64,000 nucleotides of DNA from Quercus robur (GCF_932294415.1 NC_065538.1:82011453-82075452), one strand, 5' to 3'. Positions 34,451 to 45,866 are shown, counted from the stretch's first letter. Notes: generated by a model from the letters alone, not told the origin. Program-made: numbers and translations.

Positions 34451-35560
34451 AATAGAGGTTTCAGGGTATTTTGGATGTTTCAAGGATATTTTGACAAATT
34501 AAAGGTTCTAAGAGTCTTTCATTCATTTTATAGGTTTCGAGGGAATTTCGGTAATTTTTTAGGTTTCGGGGTTATTTTGATCATCTTTTAGATTCTAAGG
34601 GTATTTTAGCCATATTTTAGGTTATGAGGGCATTTCTGTCATCTTTTAGTTTTAGGGTTATTTCGGTAAATTTCTAGGGTTCAGAAGTATTTTGGTAATT
34701 TTTAGGTTTTGGGGTATTTCGGTAATTTTTTAGGTTTCGATGGTATTTTGTTCATTTTTAGGTTTCGAGGGTATTTCGGTCATTTTTCGGGTTTCAAGGG
34801 TACTTGGTATTTTTTGAGTTTCGGGGGTATTTTTGTATTTTTTGAGGTTTTGGGGGTATTTTGGTCATTTTTAAGTTTTGGGGGTATTTTGGTAATTTTT
34901 AGGTTTTAGGGGTATTTTGGTCAGTTTTTTGGGTTTCAGGGGTATTTTTGTAAATTTTTAGGTTTTGGGGTTATTTTGGTAATTTTTTGGGTTTGGGGGT
35001 ATTTTGGTAATTTTTTGGGTTTCAAGGGTATTTTGGTAATTTTTTGGGTTTTGGGGGTATTTTGGTCATTTTTTGGGTTTTGGGGGTACTTTGGTCATTT
35101 TTTGGGTTTCGGAGGTATTTTGGTCATTTTTAGGTTTTGATGGTATTTTGGTCATTTTTTTGGGTTTTAATGGTATTTTGGTCATTTTTAGGGTTTTGGG
35201 GGTATTTTGGTCATTTTTTAGGTTTTGGGGGGTATTTTGGTAATTTTTAGGTTTCGGGGGTATTTTGGTCATTTTTTGAGTTTTGGGGGTATTTTGGTCA
35301 TTTTTTGGGTTTTAGGGGGTATTTTGGTCATTTTAGTGGTTTTTAAGCATATTTGGTGATTTTAGAGATATCAGGGGTATTTTGGTCATTTTAGAGGTTT
35401 TATGGGTATTTTGGGATAATTTTAGAGATTTTTGGGATAATTTTGGATGTCCAAGGGTATATTGGTAATTTTGGAAGATTAGGGGTATTTGCATCATTTT
35501 AGGTATTTATGGGTATTTTGGAGGTCAAGAGGGTATTCAAGTAGTTTTAGAGGTATTTGG
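34451..35560 (-). repeat. Minisatellite, right arm (inverted)
   Basis: The same repeat in reverse (GGTTTCGGGGGTATTTTGGT, CATTTTT), about 35-40 units. The switch of strand lies at about 34445-34475. The two arms can pair, so a transcript could fold into a hairpin of up to about 1.1 kb. Confidence 0.95.
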
Positions 35561-36310
35561 GTCATATTGGGTTAAATGGGTGGGTTACTAATTAAATGGG
35601 TTGGGTTGGTAATGAATAATTAATTTATATATAAACGGGTCATAAATGGATAAATAGGTAATTATACACCCAACCCATTTATGACCCAATCCATTTATGA
35701 CCCAACTCGTCCATTTGCCACCCCTAGGTGCAGGCCTGCAAGGACCATTTGGAAAAGTTTGTACGAGCACTTCCTAGAGACAAAGACTTAGGATTCGTAT
35801 GAGATATATTCACGTTATAATAAGAATTCACAGCTGAGCGCTTTTTTGCCAGCAACGTTTAAACAACGTTGATACATCTTAGGGCCGGTTTGATAGGTCA
35901 TTTTAAGTAATTTATAAAGTATTTTAAATATATTAATACATTTCTTTATAATTTTTTACCTACACGTATATTAAAAATATTTAAACAACACTATTCAAAT
36001 TTTTCTACTACACATCATCTCAGTGTTGGTAAGTAAATAATGAGAAGTGAAGCGATCAAGCATGAAAAAGTTGTAGTAAAAGAAGAGAGGATCCGTCTCT
36101 TTCGAAAGCATATTCTTTGATATCTCTTCTTTTTATGCCTAGAATTATTGAATATTGGGACCCAAGTTTGCTGGAGGAGTTATGGACATTCATTTTCCTA
36201 CATGTCTGACAGCAATGTAACAGCACAAAGTTTATAACATTAACACTGGCAGGTGTGCGGATTTCAGAATATGAACCACGACAAGAATTCTGGCTTAGCC
36301 AAAGTTATTG

Positions 36311-36920
36311 GATGCCCCAGAGTTCAACAATCGAGAGGTTTCACATGTCCCAAAGGCAATCCATTACATAAATAAAGCTCTCTAGAATTGTAAAAAATTC
36401 CTAAAATTGTAGCATAATAATTGATTTTTTTTTTCAAGAAAAAAATATGGGTGCAATTTGTATTCTTTCCCCCACCTTCGAGAGAGGGCTCCCAAAATAT
36501 ATTGTGGATAGAAATATTCCAGCTCAATTTATTCTAAACTTTTTCACCAGAAAAAATTGCTATAGCTGTGTCGAATAATAATTTATAATTAAGTTTCTTA
36601 ACAACTTGTAAAATAAATGTTAATTAAACTTAAAATAAAAATTTATTTAGCAATTTTGCATACCAAAATACCAGAAAAACAGTTTTTTTTTTAATTAAAA
36701 AATGTATAAAACGGAATAAATAATATTTGAATGATATTTGAATATTTAAAAAAAAAAAAAAAAAAAAAACTACAACTAAAACTTATGGCCTTAGGTTGTA
36801 CAATAAGTTCTCACCTCTTAAGAGGTTGGTGGTTTTATACCGTTTTCTCAAAATAGTTTTTCCTCCCCTTAATTGTCATGTATGTTTAATAAGCATTAGT
36901 TTGTACCAATTTTATATTTA
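36311..36920. other. AT-rich spacer
   Basis: No gene recognised. Contains poly-A and poly-T runs and a stretch with GGTTGGTGGTTTTATACC. Possible decayed transposon sequence. Confidence 0.3.
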
Positions 36921-38110
36921 GTAGTCACAGAACCCGCACGTTGCATGTGATAAAATTTTTAGAGTGGTCTCATATTTGGACTAATTTAATAAATAGTAAT
37001 GTAATTCATAATCATGTTTTTATTTATTATAGGGACAATCACATATATAATAATATATAATTTCTGTCGTACCAAAATCAAAACAATACAATTTTTCTTA
37101 AGAATTCAAAAGGTAAGCTAGTGAAAATATTAATTTTTTTAATAAAAGTCAATTATAAAATTTTGTGTATCATTAAAATGTATATAAAATTTGGAAATTA
37201 TTCTTTTAGTTTTAAATAAACTTTCTCAAACCCAATTTTTCTATCATACAATCAAAAATATCGAGAAACGTATCTAAATAATTAATAAAGCTCAACAAAA
37301 TTACAATTAAAAATAAAAAAAAGGGAAAAATAAAAGATTGTAACTCTTTTACCATTAAAAAAAAAAAAAAACAAGAGTACAATTCCAAAAGGGAAAAAAG
37401 TAAAGAATATTTATATATATAAAAAAAAGAAATATTGTGTTAATGCTGTCATAATCTAATTTAACATCTAATCTAACTTGTTAAAAAAATAAATAGATAA
37501 ATAAATAATTTTAAGAACAAAATTGAATTTGTTTTCTTAAAAATCTCAAAGAATACACCAATAAGATAAGGAAGATGAAGAACAATATAAAATATTCATA
37601 AACGCTTAAAACAATTACTCAAGCATCTAAGAACATCACAAGACAGAGACGTAAAAATTTGCTGCTAATTTGTTAAATAAAATATTTACAAATAGTGAAA
37701 GGAAACTTCACAAAGATCATTGTCTTCAATTGTACTAATTATTCTTCATCAGCTTATCTAGACTATCCCATTGTATTCCAAAAAAACTAAAATCTAACAA
37801 GAACACAAAATATGACATATTATAATATGATTTTTCCCCACTTCAGATCAGCAACAAACATCATTCATTAAAAGTATTTAGTGTTGTAAATAAAATGATA
37901 TAAAAATACTTGGATCAAGGAACACATATGAATATAGTAAAATTTATAGAATGGGAGAGAGTGACAAATTTATAGTAAAATGATGCGAATAAGAATAGCA
38001 AAAATAAAGAAATATGAGGGGCAAAATAATATGTAAAGTTAAAACCTTTCAAGACGAATATACATAGACAATATTTTTGTTTTGATTTTCCATTGATTTA
38101 TTATTTAGTT
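36921..38110 (-). mobile_element. Helitron copy B2 (minus strand)
   Basis: Reverse-strand homologue of B1. The minus-strand 3' end is TGCAACGTGCGGGTTCTGTGA then CTAC|T at 36921, where B1 has CTAG. It shares CCTTGAT, ACTTTTAATG, GGGGAAAAATC, AGATGCTTGAGTAATT and TGGTGTATTCTTTGA with B1. It keeps the uninterrupted ACTATAAATTTGTCACTC site that Helitron A occupies in B1. The 5' end is unresolved; similarity may continue to about 38340. Confidence 0.7.
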
Positions 38111-38413
38111 ATAACATCAAAATTAAATTAGATGAATATGTAAAGTTAAAATTGCATAAGACGAATTTGTAAAGCCAATATATTTATATATATTATATTG
38201 TAAAAAAATTATAGGTAATTAAAAATAAATATGAAAAATCTAATTACGTGGCCTGTGACTAATGACATGGTGATGAGGTGGCTCAACAGAAGCGTAGCAA
38301 CAATAAATACTCTCTCTCTCATTAATTCAATAGGCTACTCATAATTTCAGACACTTCAATGGCCTATCCCTTGCAATTTCTTTCTCTTTCCTTCTTTACA
38401 CAATTACTATCTT
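38111..38413. other. Spacer between Helitron B2 and the Pack-MULE
   Basis: AT-rich. CCACCTCATCACCATGTCA-like sequence on the minus strand near 38270 may be the true 5' part of Helitron B2. No gene. Confidence 0.3.
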
Positions 38414-38733
38414 TTTATTTTGGCAAAAACATCATTTTGGTTCATACATTTTAAGGTCATAATCAATTTCGTCCTTATATTTTGGTAACAGTTAATTTAG
38501 TCCCTATTATTTTTAATTTGTAGTCAATTTGGTTCGTGCCGTTAACCCACTAACGAAATATCTTACGTGGCAAACGGTTTGTATAGTTAGCACACTTGAA
38601 TATTGCTTACATGGCTAGTAAAATATCATATAAAAAATTTTAATTTGTATTTAAAATGGCACATCAGCATTGAATAAAAAACTAAAATTTTAATTTTGAA
38701 GAAATAAAAAAACGATTTCTTTATAGGATAATA

Positions 38734-38766
<33 letters not shown>

Positions 38767-38989
38767 ATGAACCCAGATCTGGTGAACCATGAACATGAAC
38801 CCAGAAAAATCAACCTCCCTCATCGTGACTCAAAGTGCAAAGCATTGTTGTCTTCCTCCCGATTTGAGGGAGCGAATCGGGTTGAGAAGCTTGGACAAGA
38901 GGATTGGAGCGGCATCCTTCTATGAGCGATAGATGATGCCATCTTTGGAATTAGACCAAAGAGTGTTTCAAATTAATACTATAGACTAT

Positions 38990-39200
38990 AAGTGTATAAT
39001 CCAAACCCATTTCTGTGTGTTCCTTGTTCGTAGATCAAGAACCCTTAGAAACCTCAAAGGCCTCGCTCTTTTCAAGTCCACTTTCAACTCTCTCAATTGG
39101 TTTATTTCTAGCGAGACCCACTTCGATTTTGATGCTGTTTCTCAAAAAGCTATGGAATTACTTCTTAAGCTTGACTCTATTCAAGTAAATGATTCATGGG
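38990..39200 (+). pseudogene. Captured BAG-domain cochaperone fragment
   Basis: The frame reads FLVRRSRTLRNLKGLALFKS, then ETHFDFDAVSQKAMELLLKL and DSIQ. This resembles the IQ-to-BAG-domain junction of plant BAG-family molecular chaperone regulators (BAG5/BAG8-like), where the BAG domain binds Hsp70. Only part of the domain is present and it runs into unrelated sequence. The surrounding open frame (38933-39289) could be translated, but a functional protein is unlikely. Assignment is from memory of the family. Confidence 0.6.
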
Positions 39201-39668
39201 TATTTGTTAATTTGTTCAAAGTTAATTTGGCTCTTAAAAAAAAAAATGTGGGTTTTTTTTTTCACAGTATCTTCAAGAATCTAGATTAGATAGATTGTTG
39301 TCATTCTCTAGAATTGTGTTTTGGTGAGTTGACTTGTTCTGATCCTGCCGAATCAAGTGGAACATTCCAGTTTCAGTAACATTTTTTTGAACTAATGCAC
39401 AGAGTTGAGTCTAGGTTTGATCTGGGATTTGTATACATAAGTGTTTTTGTATGTTTGGTTGCTAAGAAATGTAAGAAAATAAAATAAAATCTTGATGTTT
39501 TTTAAATTTTGTGTTTTCTTGTTATATTTTTCTGATTTAGATTGCTTTTTCTTTTTTCAATTTGAATGCTGATGTGGAGGTTTAAAAATAATAATAAACG
39601 GTTATAAAAATAATAATAATAATAATAATCGATGATGTGGCATTTTTCAATCTCTATTAAATTAGAAG

Positions 39669-39852
39669 AATGCTACAGACACTAATTATTTTACAACATT
39701 TTTACAAACTATTTATGTGGCTTTAGTATTTTTTAAATAGTTATTGTAAATAAACATATGATGTTAGTGATGAGCTCATATTAGAACTAGTAAGAATTAA
39801 CCACATTAATAGTTTGTAAAAATGTTATAAAATAATTTGTGTTTATAGCATT
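39669..39852. mobile_element. MITE, 184 bp, with about 45-bp TIRs
   Basis: Ends are inverted copies: left AATGCTACAGACACTAATTA, right (reversed) AATGCTATAAACACAAATTA. Both continue through ACATTTTTACAAACTATT. No clear TSD. It is inserted in the Pack-MULE. A related single end occurs near 59561-59605. A (TTA)n microsatellite follows at 39862-39896. Confidence 0.85.
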
Positions 39853-39861
39853 ACTTATTAA

Positions 39862-39898
<37 letters not shown>

Positions 39899-39962
39899 TA
39901 GACATGTCAAATTCAAGTGCGTCAACTATACATTCTGTTTGACATGTATGTAATACTATGTA

Positions 39963-40287
39963 TCTATACTATTATTTAAGGGGTTTTTCCTGTTTGAATT
40001 CCTCATTTTTTAGTTCAAAAATACCCTTACACCTCTATGTTTAAGTAGAGACAAAATTAAAGGACAATCCGGTAAAAATGCAACTCTAACTTCCACTAAA
40101 ACATTGCTTAAAAAATAGGACCACTCTCCTATTATTTTTCAAATTGATTTATTCACTTATAAATTAGATTTTTAAAATATAAATTATATATATATAATAA
40201 AAAACACAAATTTTGTTTTACAAAATAAGACCACTAAAAAAAAAAAAAAGCCTCATTGCATGCTAGAAGCACGTGTGATGAGGCTAG
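39963..40287 (+). mobile_element. Mini-Helitron, 325 bp
   Basis: Starts TCTATACTATTATTTAAGGG after A, and ends with an imperfect hairpin GCCTCAT...ATGAGGC then TAG followed by T. This fits Helitron insertion between A and T. A second copy lies at 45407. It interrupts the right arm of the Pack-MULE, whose inverted repeat resumes on both sides. Confidence 0.75.
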
Positions 40288-40445
40288 TTTTTTGTTAATA
40301 AGTTAACGGTATGAATTAAATTAACTGCAAATTGAAAATAACAAATACTAAATTGACGGTTATTAAAATGTAAGGATCAAATTAATTGTAACCTTTTTTT
40401 TATTTTTTTTTTAAAAAATCTTTTTGAAGAGATACACAACTACTA

Positions 40446-41278
40446 TCTTTTTTCTTTTTTTTTTGATGGGATACACAACTACTATCTTAGCATACTTCCA
40501 GCCTAGATGAAATCACTATTATAAATGCTCATGATTTCCGAAGGTGCTCTTTAACAGTTATAAATGCTCCCAACAATCCAGCAGAAAATAAATGCTTTGT
40601 GGTCCACAATTTTCGAAAGGACTTTTTATCGGCTATAAATGCTCTCAGCAATTTATCCCAAAATCCATCAAGGATCCGTCATCTCAATGAGGATGAAAAG
40701 GTTTCTGCATCAAATTAACGAGCATGGAAATCAGAGCATGTCAAGCGTGAAGTTAACAAGTTTGCATTGTATTGCTAATATTGTTGAAGCTGAGTCTAAT
40801 TGCCATCTATAACTCTCTCTTTTACTCAATGCAATGAATATTTGTCTCACTCTCAAATTAAAAAAAAAAAAAAAGGGGGGGGGGGGGGGGGGGGGGGGGG
40901 GACTAAATCACAGTAAACCATCACTTCTCTCTTCTTTTTAAGTTTCTCCTTTTTAATGTTGATTTTTTTTTTTCAAATTTTTAGTTTGTCAATGCCATTG
41001 CTAGCTTTGCATGATTAATCACAAGTATGCTATAGTGGTAATTCTAAAATGATTTTTTTTAGTATTCACGGTTTTATAACATTAAAATTTGCTTGTGTAG
41101 GCTATAATGCTCTAAGTGTGAGTAAATTCAAACATGGTGAGTAAGAGTTTACAATTTTATTCTTTTTCCCCTTTTTGGGAAAAGGCATTGCATTTTATGG
41201 TAAGAGAAAACAAAAATACAATGGTTTAACAAATATGAACTAAATTTATTTATTATGTAAAGTTGTGATTTACAACTA
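40446..41278. other. Spacer with A14-G27 homopolymer tract
   Basis: Contains three spaced TATAAATGCTC motifs (about 40520-40650) and, at 40861-40901, 14 A followed by 27 G. No gene. Confidence 0.5.
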
Positions 41279-43295
41279 TGTATTTTGTTGGCTTTAATTT
41301 CGTATCAAATTTAATTGTATTTTTGTTTAATTATTTTCCTGTATTTTTGTGGGATTTAATGTAAGGACTGTGTGTGAGAGTTTAGTGAAGAATCAATTAA
41401 GAAGTGGTTTTCGCGCCTTGACTTGCGATTGACTCACGACTGCTAACTCGCAAAACTAGTCACATGAGAAGCACATGCTGGAATTTAAAGAGTCATTGAC
41501 AGGCAGGTTTTCGTGAGTGATTCGCAACTCAGGCCAAGTTGCGAGTGATCTACGAAACCCATTGCCTGTTGCTTTTTGGAGTGTGACTTTTCCCATTCTT
41601 TACCAACACTATATAAACCCTCATTACCCACGAAATGCAAGAAGAAGAAAGAGTATTTTCTGAAGAAACTTTTGAGAGAGAAATTCTAAACAAACACTTA
41701 AGAGTTAGAGATTGTTTCATCCACAATCCTCTACATCATTTCTTTAAAGTTTCTATCTACTCCCACCTCTCCAGTTACACATCATTGAGATGTTCTTAAC
41801 CCAAACACTTACCTCACCCATTCTAAATGTTGAAAGAAGTTTTAGTGCCTTTGGAAAGTATTGGAAGAAGCCATTGAGTGGCAGATGCAATCGGGCAGAA
41901 TTGTAGGATCCAAATAACTAGTAAAGACAAGACTCCGAGAAGTCCATTGGTAGCAAGAATTTGGAGGACTCAAGTCTATTGGGTAGATTAGGCTTGGAGG
42001 GTCTTTTTGATATTCGTTACTCCAACTTATTCAGTAGTAGATTGATTTCAACTTGGAAGGCCATGGACGCAGAGAGGTTTTTCGCCAAGTATTTCAGTTT
42101 CCTCTTCAATAACATGTCTCGGTGTTATCTTGTGTTTGCATCTCTCTTCCCTACTCTTTAAGCTTTACATATATTGCTTATTGTACTTGCTTATGGCTTA
42201 GAGTAGTGTTACCAGTTTATTGCGCGTGCTTTACTCTTGTTCCGCACTTAGATAAGTTAGACTAAAAGCAATTAAGCCGTAATTTAAAATTAGTGGTCTA
42301 AACAAGCATTAGTGTTTTCACATTAATTGAGCTTTCATATTATATAAAATTTATCTATATAAACCAACAGAGGTGTTGGTCATTGAAGGAAAAAAAAAAA
42401 ACAACAAAATAGGGTTAGGGTTTATTGTGTAGTTATTAATTTAAGGGAAAAATTAACAGATGTTCTAAGGACATTAGTTTATGAAATATTTTTAAAAATT
42501 TGTTATGAGAATGGAAAAAAAGTAATTGTTTTTTATATTTTCTATAAACTTTGTATTAAAATTTTCCTAAAATGTAAAATGATTAATTAACCCATTAATC
42601 AGATACTTAATCTAGTGTAAAGTTTACAATTTTGATGTGTTGGGTGTTTTGTTGGAATTATAGTCAAAGAATGGACAAATAGATATAAGGAAGTGACTTT
42701 TGAAATCCCATGACAAGGGCAATAGTGAGGAATTTAAGCATATCCAAATCCAATTATTATTCTCTTTGCTTCTTTGCCAAAATCGCCTGTGTATCATCAT
42801 AATCCAAGTTTCCCTTTGAAGTCAAGTTTTTTTTTTCATCATTCCAGGTCAATGTTGATGGTTTGTGACTAATATGCTTTTGGTGTTTTGGTTAGGATTG
42901 GTTTGCCAGTGATGAGAAGGGTGTTTCTAGTGGAAGAGCCACATTAGGAATGAAGGGGGATGCGTTTGGGATTTATAAATCTCTACAAATTAACTTCGTA
43001 TATTTTTACTCTTTTACTAGCAAACTTCGTAGATTTGGTTTTTTAATGATAATAGGATTTGGTATGTCTATTATTTATGCTTTTACTAGTAAACTTCTGA
43101 AATTAATTGTGACTATCATGACTAAGAATAATAGCTTTTTTTTTTTTTTTTTTTGGTTGTTGTTGTTGTTGTTGAGAAACAAGAATAATAGTATTGATGA
43201 ACCCAATGAGTTATAACTTATAAAATAATTTCTTACAAAAATTTAAAAAATGCACCGCGCATTGCGCCAGTAATCGGCTAGTGAATCAAATTGCA
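41279..43295 (+). mobile_element. Solo LTR (LTR retrotransposon fossil), interrupted by a Helitron
   Basis: Begins TGTATTTTGTTGGC and ends TTGCA. Contains a TATA-type box (CTATATAAACCC) near 41611. Flanked by CAACTA and CAACCA. Length about 1.09 kb without the nested Helitron. No internal retroelement genes are seen nearby, so it is a solo LTR. Superfamily cannot be decided from the LTR alone; Copia-like is a guess. The single mismatch in the flanks and a nested insertion suggest moderate age. Confidence 0.6.
42354..43281 (+). mobile_element. Helitron, 928 bp, nested in the solo LTR
   Basis: Starts TCTATATAAACCAACAG after A. Ends with a GCGC-rich hairpin (CACCGCGCATTGCGCC), TAATCGG, then CTAG followed by T. 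Removing it rejoins the LTR. A stretch at 42895-42985 (DWFASDEKGVSSGRATLG in one frame) may be a captured host fragment that I cannot identify. No Rep/helicase. Confidence 0.75.
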
Positions 43296-43899
43296 CAACC
43301 ATGAACCATGCATAAGACATAAATTTAGATTGCATTTGGCATGGTGAAAACATTTTCAGATGACACATTTAGTGTTTTTGAGTGTTTTGCATGATTTAAA
43401 ATCCTGATAAAATCGTAAATATTTTAGGTTGACTAGGAAGCCGCAAAGAATGAGCAAACACTACTTTCCCTTAAAGCCACCGATCGGTGATTTGGGATGA
43501 GTCATTGAAGTGGGAGGCACAACTATGGCTACTGACTATGATTTTCGTTTTTCTCCAGTATGTTTGATACTTGAATTTGGTTTAATTCATTGAATTTTCT
43601 TTATCTTTTCCCTCTATTCTGGTTGTGAATTAGGAAATCTTGATTGCTTATGGTGGTGGATGTTGTGGTTGATGGTGGCATTTAGGTAAGTAGGGATTGC
43701 CAATAGAAAATTTTGGGAGCTTTTTCCATATAAGTCAAATGTTTGAAACTGTTTTTAATAGGATTTTTAAAAATGCAAACCAAGACTAGAAAACAAATTG
43801 TTCTCCCTATAAATGTTTTTAGCTAAAAATGTTTTCCATTGAGAAGTACTTTTCCATTGAAAAGTATTTTATGCTGGAACGAATGCAACCTTTGCTCTA
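43296..43899. other. Spacer
   Basis: No gene recognised. 43430-43720 is less AT-rich but has no credible open frame. GTTTTTGAGTGTTTT and AAAAGTATTTT-type low-complexity sequence. Confidence 0.3.
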
Positions 43900-44852
43900 G
43901 GGGGAAAAAAAACTATACAATTAATCTTTTCAATTAAAACATAGAATACCTAGAAATTGAATTAAGTTGACATTTCAATCTGTTTAAACAAAAAATTAAA
44001 GTGGATCCTCCTTTTCCTGTACAAGTTGAAAAGTCTCCTGAACATTAGTTTGCAGTTTATCTAAGAACTTTACTATCGGTTGGGTTGCCATGCATCTTCT
44101 TCCTACAATGCAATTGATTATAAAAATATAAGAGTAAAAGTACAATGCAATTTGTATCTATCTGCTATCGAGAAGAAATTTCAACCATGAAAGTCCCATC
44201 TTGGACCCCATAAAATTGAGAAGACAAAGTTCTCCTAATATTATATGCAAAATTCCTAGTGCTCATACAAGTCCATAGATTGACTTCATAGTGACATCCA
44301 AGTGAGATTCTTCAAAATTTTATTTGTTTCCGGCCATCGTAGTTGACTGATTCCTTTTCTGATTTAGCTGAAAGATATTTTAGTAGAAATTAAAAAAAAA
44401 AAAAATAACTAGTAAAATAAGATGATATAAACTCAAAAAATTATGTGAAAAAAAAATTAATGTTTATATTAGATGACTTATTTTCTCTCAAAAAAAAATT
44501 TATCTAAAAAAAGAAAAAAAACACTTGTTTTATTAGTGTAAAATAACATTTTAGATGTGTTATATCATATGTACACCGAAAGTTCCTAATATGTGGTGAT
44601 AATCAATATTGTGACCCTTGTCTTTCTTTTTCAGTCAAAGGTGTGGTTATTCAAAAAAGAAACAAAAAGTCTAAAAGTCTAAGCATGCTTGTTAGTTGTT
44701 ACTTGTTACATCAATATTATATATATATTTCATCTATTTTCACGAATAAGTAAAGACCAAGACTTCAAAAAAACACTTAAATGCTTAGCAAAAATAAAGA
44801 TTAGTAAAAGAAAGATAGACTTAAGCCTTAGATGTGCTTTGGCCTAATAACC

Positions 44853-44891
<39 letters not shown>
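43900..44891. repeat. Duplicated upstream region, copy 1
   Basis: Shares with 44942-46285, in order: ATTAATCTTTTCAATTAAAA, AAGTGGATCCTCC, GGGTTGCCATGCATCTTCTT, CCCATCTTGGACCCCATAAA, and later GTAAAGACCAAGACTT and GGCC[A/T]AATAACCAA. It ends in a (GA)n run at 44858-44891. Confidence 0.88.
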
Positions 44892-44894
<3 letters not shown>

Positions 44895-45406
44895 CAATCT
44901 TACTGCTCGAGAAAAAAGAAATATTATATATATTTGGCTTTAAAAATAAACTATATTATTAATCTTTTCAATTAAAACATGGAATACCTAAAAATTGGAT
45001 TAAGTTGACATTTCAAATTGTTTAAACATATATTAAAGTGGATCCTCCAATTCCTATACAAGTTGAAAAGTCTCTTGAACAGAAGTTTGCAGTTTTATAG
45101 TAAAAGAACTTTACTAATTCGGCTGGGTTGCCATGCATCTTCTTCCTTATTTATTTGTTTGTGATAATATCTTCTTCATTATTTAGTACAATGAAATTTG
45201 TGTCTATTCTGCTATCAAGAGGAAATTTCAACAATGAATGTCCCATCTTGGACCCCATAAAATTGATTAGACAAAATTCGGTTAATATCATATGCAGAAA
45301 GATATTTTTTTTCCGAGCACTTTAAATCTTTTCATTTTCCAGTTCTTAATGATCTTGGTTTCAAAACAATGGCGATAATCAATAACATAATACATTGTTA
45401 TTCTTA

Positions 45407-45745
45407 TCTATACTACTATTTAAGGAGTTTCTCCTATTTAGGATCTTCATTTTTTTTTTTTTTTTTTTTTTTTTTATAAAATATCTCTACATCTCTATGT
45501 TTAAGTAAAAATAAAACTAAAGAACAATCTGATAAAAATACAACTTTAACTCCCACTAAAATATTGCCTAAAAAATATAGCTACTCTTCTGTTAATTTTC
45601 AGATTGCTTTTTTCACTTATAAGTTAGATTCTCAAATTAAAAATTATATATATAAATAAAAACACTGACTTTTTTTTTTTTTTTTTTTGCTACAAAATAG
45701 GACCATTAAAAAAAAAAAAAGTCTCATCACACATGCTTTCTAATA
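45407..45745 (+). mobile_element. Mini-Helitron, second copy
   Basis: Starts TCTATACTACTATTTAAGGA after A and is colinear with 39963-40287 (ATCTCTATGTTTAAGTA, AAATATTGCCTAAAAAATA, TCTCATCACACATGC). The 3' terminal hairpin is incomplete, so the end is approximate. Confidence 0.65.
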
Positions 45746-45866
45746 AAAGTTACAGTTATCCAAAAACGAAATAAAATGTACATGTGTTACGTAGATCAGA
45801 TTTTATATATGTTTCATCTATATATTTACATTAATATGTAAAGACCAAGACTTAAAAAAAGACTTA

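Larger units (their letters stand above)
31610..35726. mobile_element. hAT-like non-autonomous element filled with minisatellite
   Basis: Terminal inverted repeat TAGGGGTGGCAA at both ends, flanked by a perfect 8-bp direct repeat GGTGCAGG (31602-31609 and 35727-35734). Both features fit the hAT superfamily. Subterminal regions are rich in AACCCAACCCATTT-type motifs in both orientations, as expected of transposase-binding sites. The interior has no transposase. Instead it holds two opposed minisatellite arms. The unit 1 paralogue near 24080 (GAGGGGTGCACGGACC) shows the empty target. Confidence 0.9.
24561..36310. repeat. Segmental duplication, unit 2, inflated by nested elements
   Basis: Second copy of the unit at 20816-24560, with the same landmarks in the same order, ending in AAGAATTCTGGCTTAGCC. 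It was enlarged by a MITE (24675-24972), a Helitron (to 31182) itself holding another Helitron (25083-29340) and a MITE (29448-30085), and a hAT-like element (31610-35726). Because unit 1 lacks these, it gives empty sites for several of them. Confidence 0.8.
38414..40440. mobile_element. Pack-MULE-like element with BAG-family fragment
   Basis: Long inverted arms. Left (from about 38430): GTCCTTATATTTTGG, CAGTTAATTTAGT, GCCGTTAAC, TTGTATAGTTAGCACACTTG. Right (read in reverse from about 40395): ATCCTTACATTTTAA, CGTCAATTTAGT, ACCGTTAAC, TGTATAGTTGACGCACTTG. The right arm is split by a mini-Helitron and lacks the outermost left-end sequence. TACTATCTT occurs at both edges (38405 and 40441) within longer similar flanks, so the TSD is not certain. 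The interior holds a gene fragment, the hallmark of Pack-MULEs. No transposase. Confidence 0.75.

Noticed and set aside
31815-35272. Long open frames repeating GFGGILVIFW-type or PKNDQNTP-type peptides
   Set aside because: They follow the 28-30 bp minisatellite in every frame that lacks a stop. Unit-length changes shift the frame freely and no start, splice or domain evidence exists.
38933-39289. Treating the BAG-like frame as a functional gene
   Set aside because: It covers only part of the BAG domain, starts and ends in non-homologous sequence and lies between MULE-like arms.
42405-42425. Telomere-like AGGGTTAGGGTTT
   Set aside because: Fewer than three units, within a Helitron; too short to mean an interstitial telomere.
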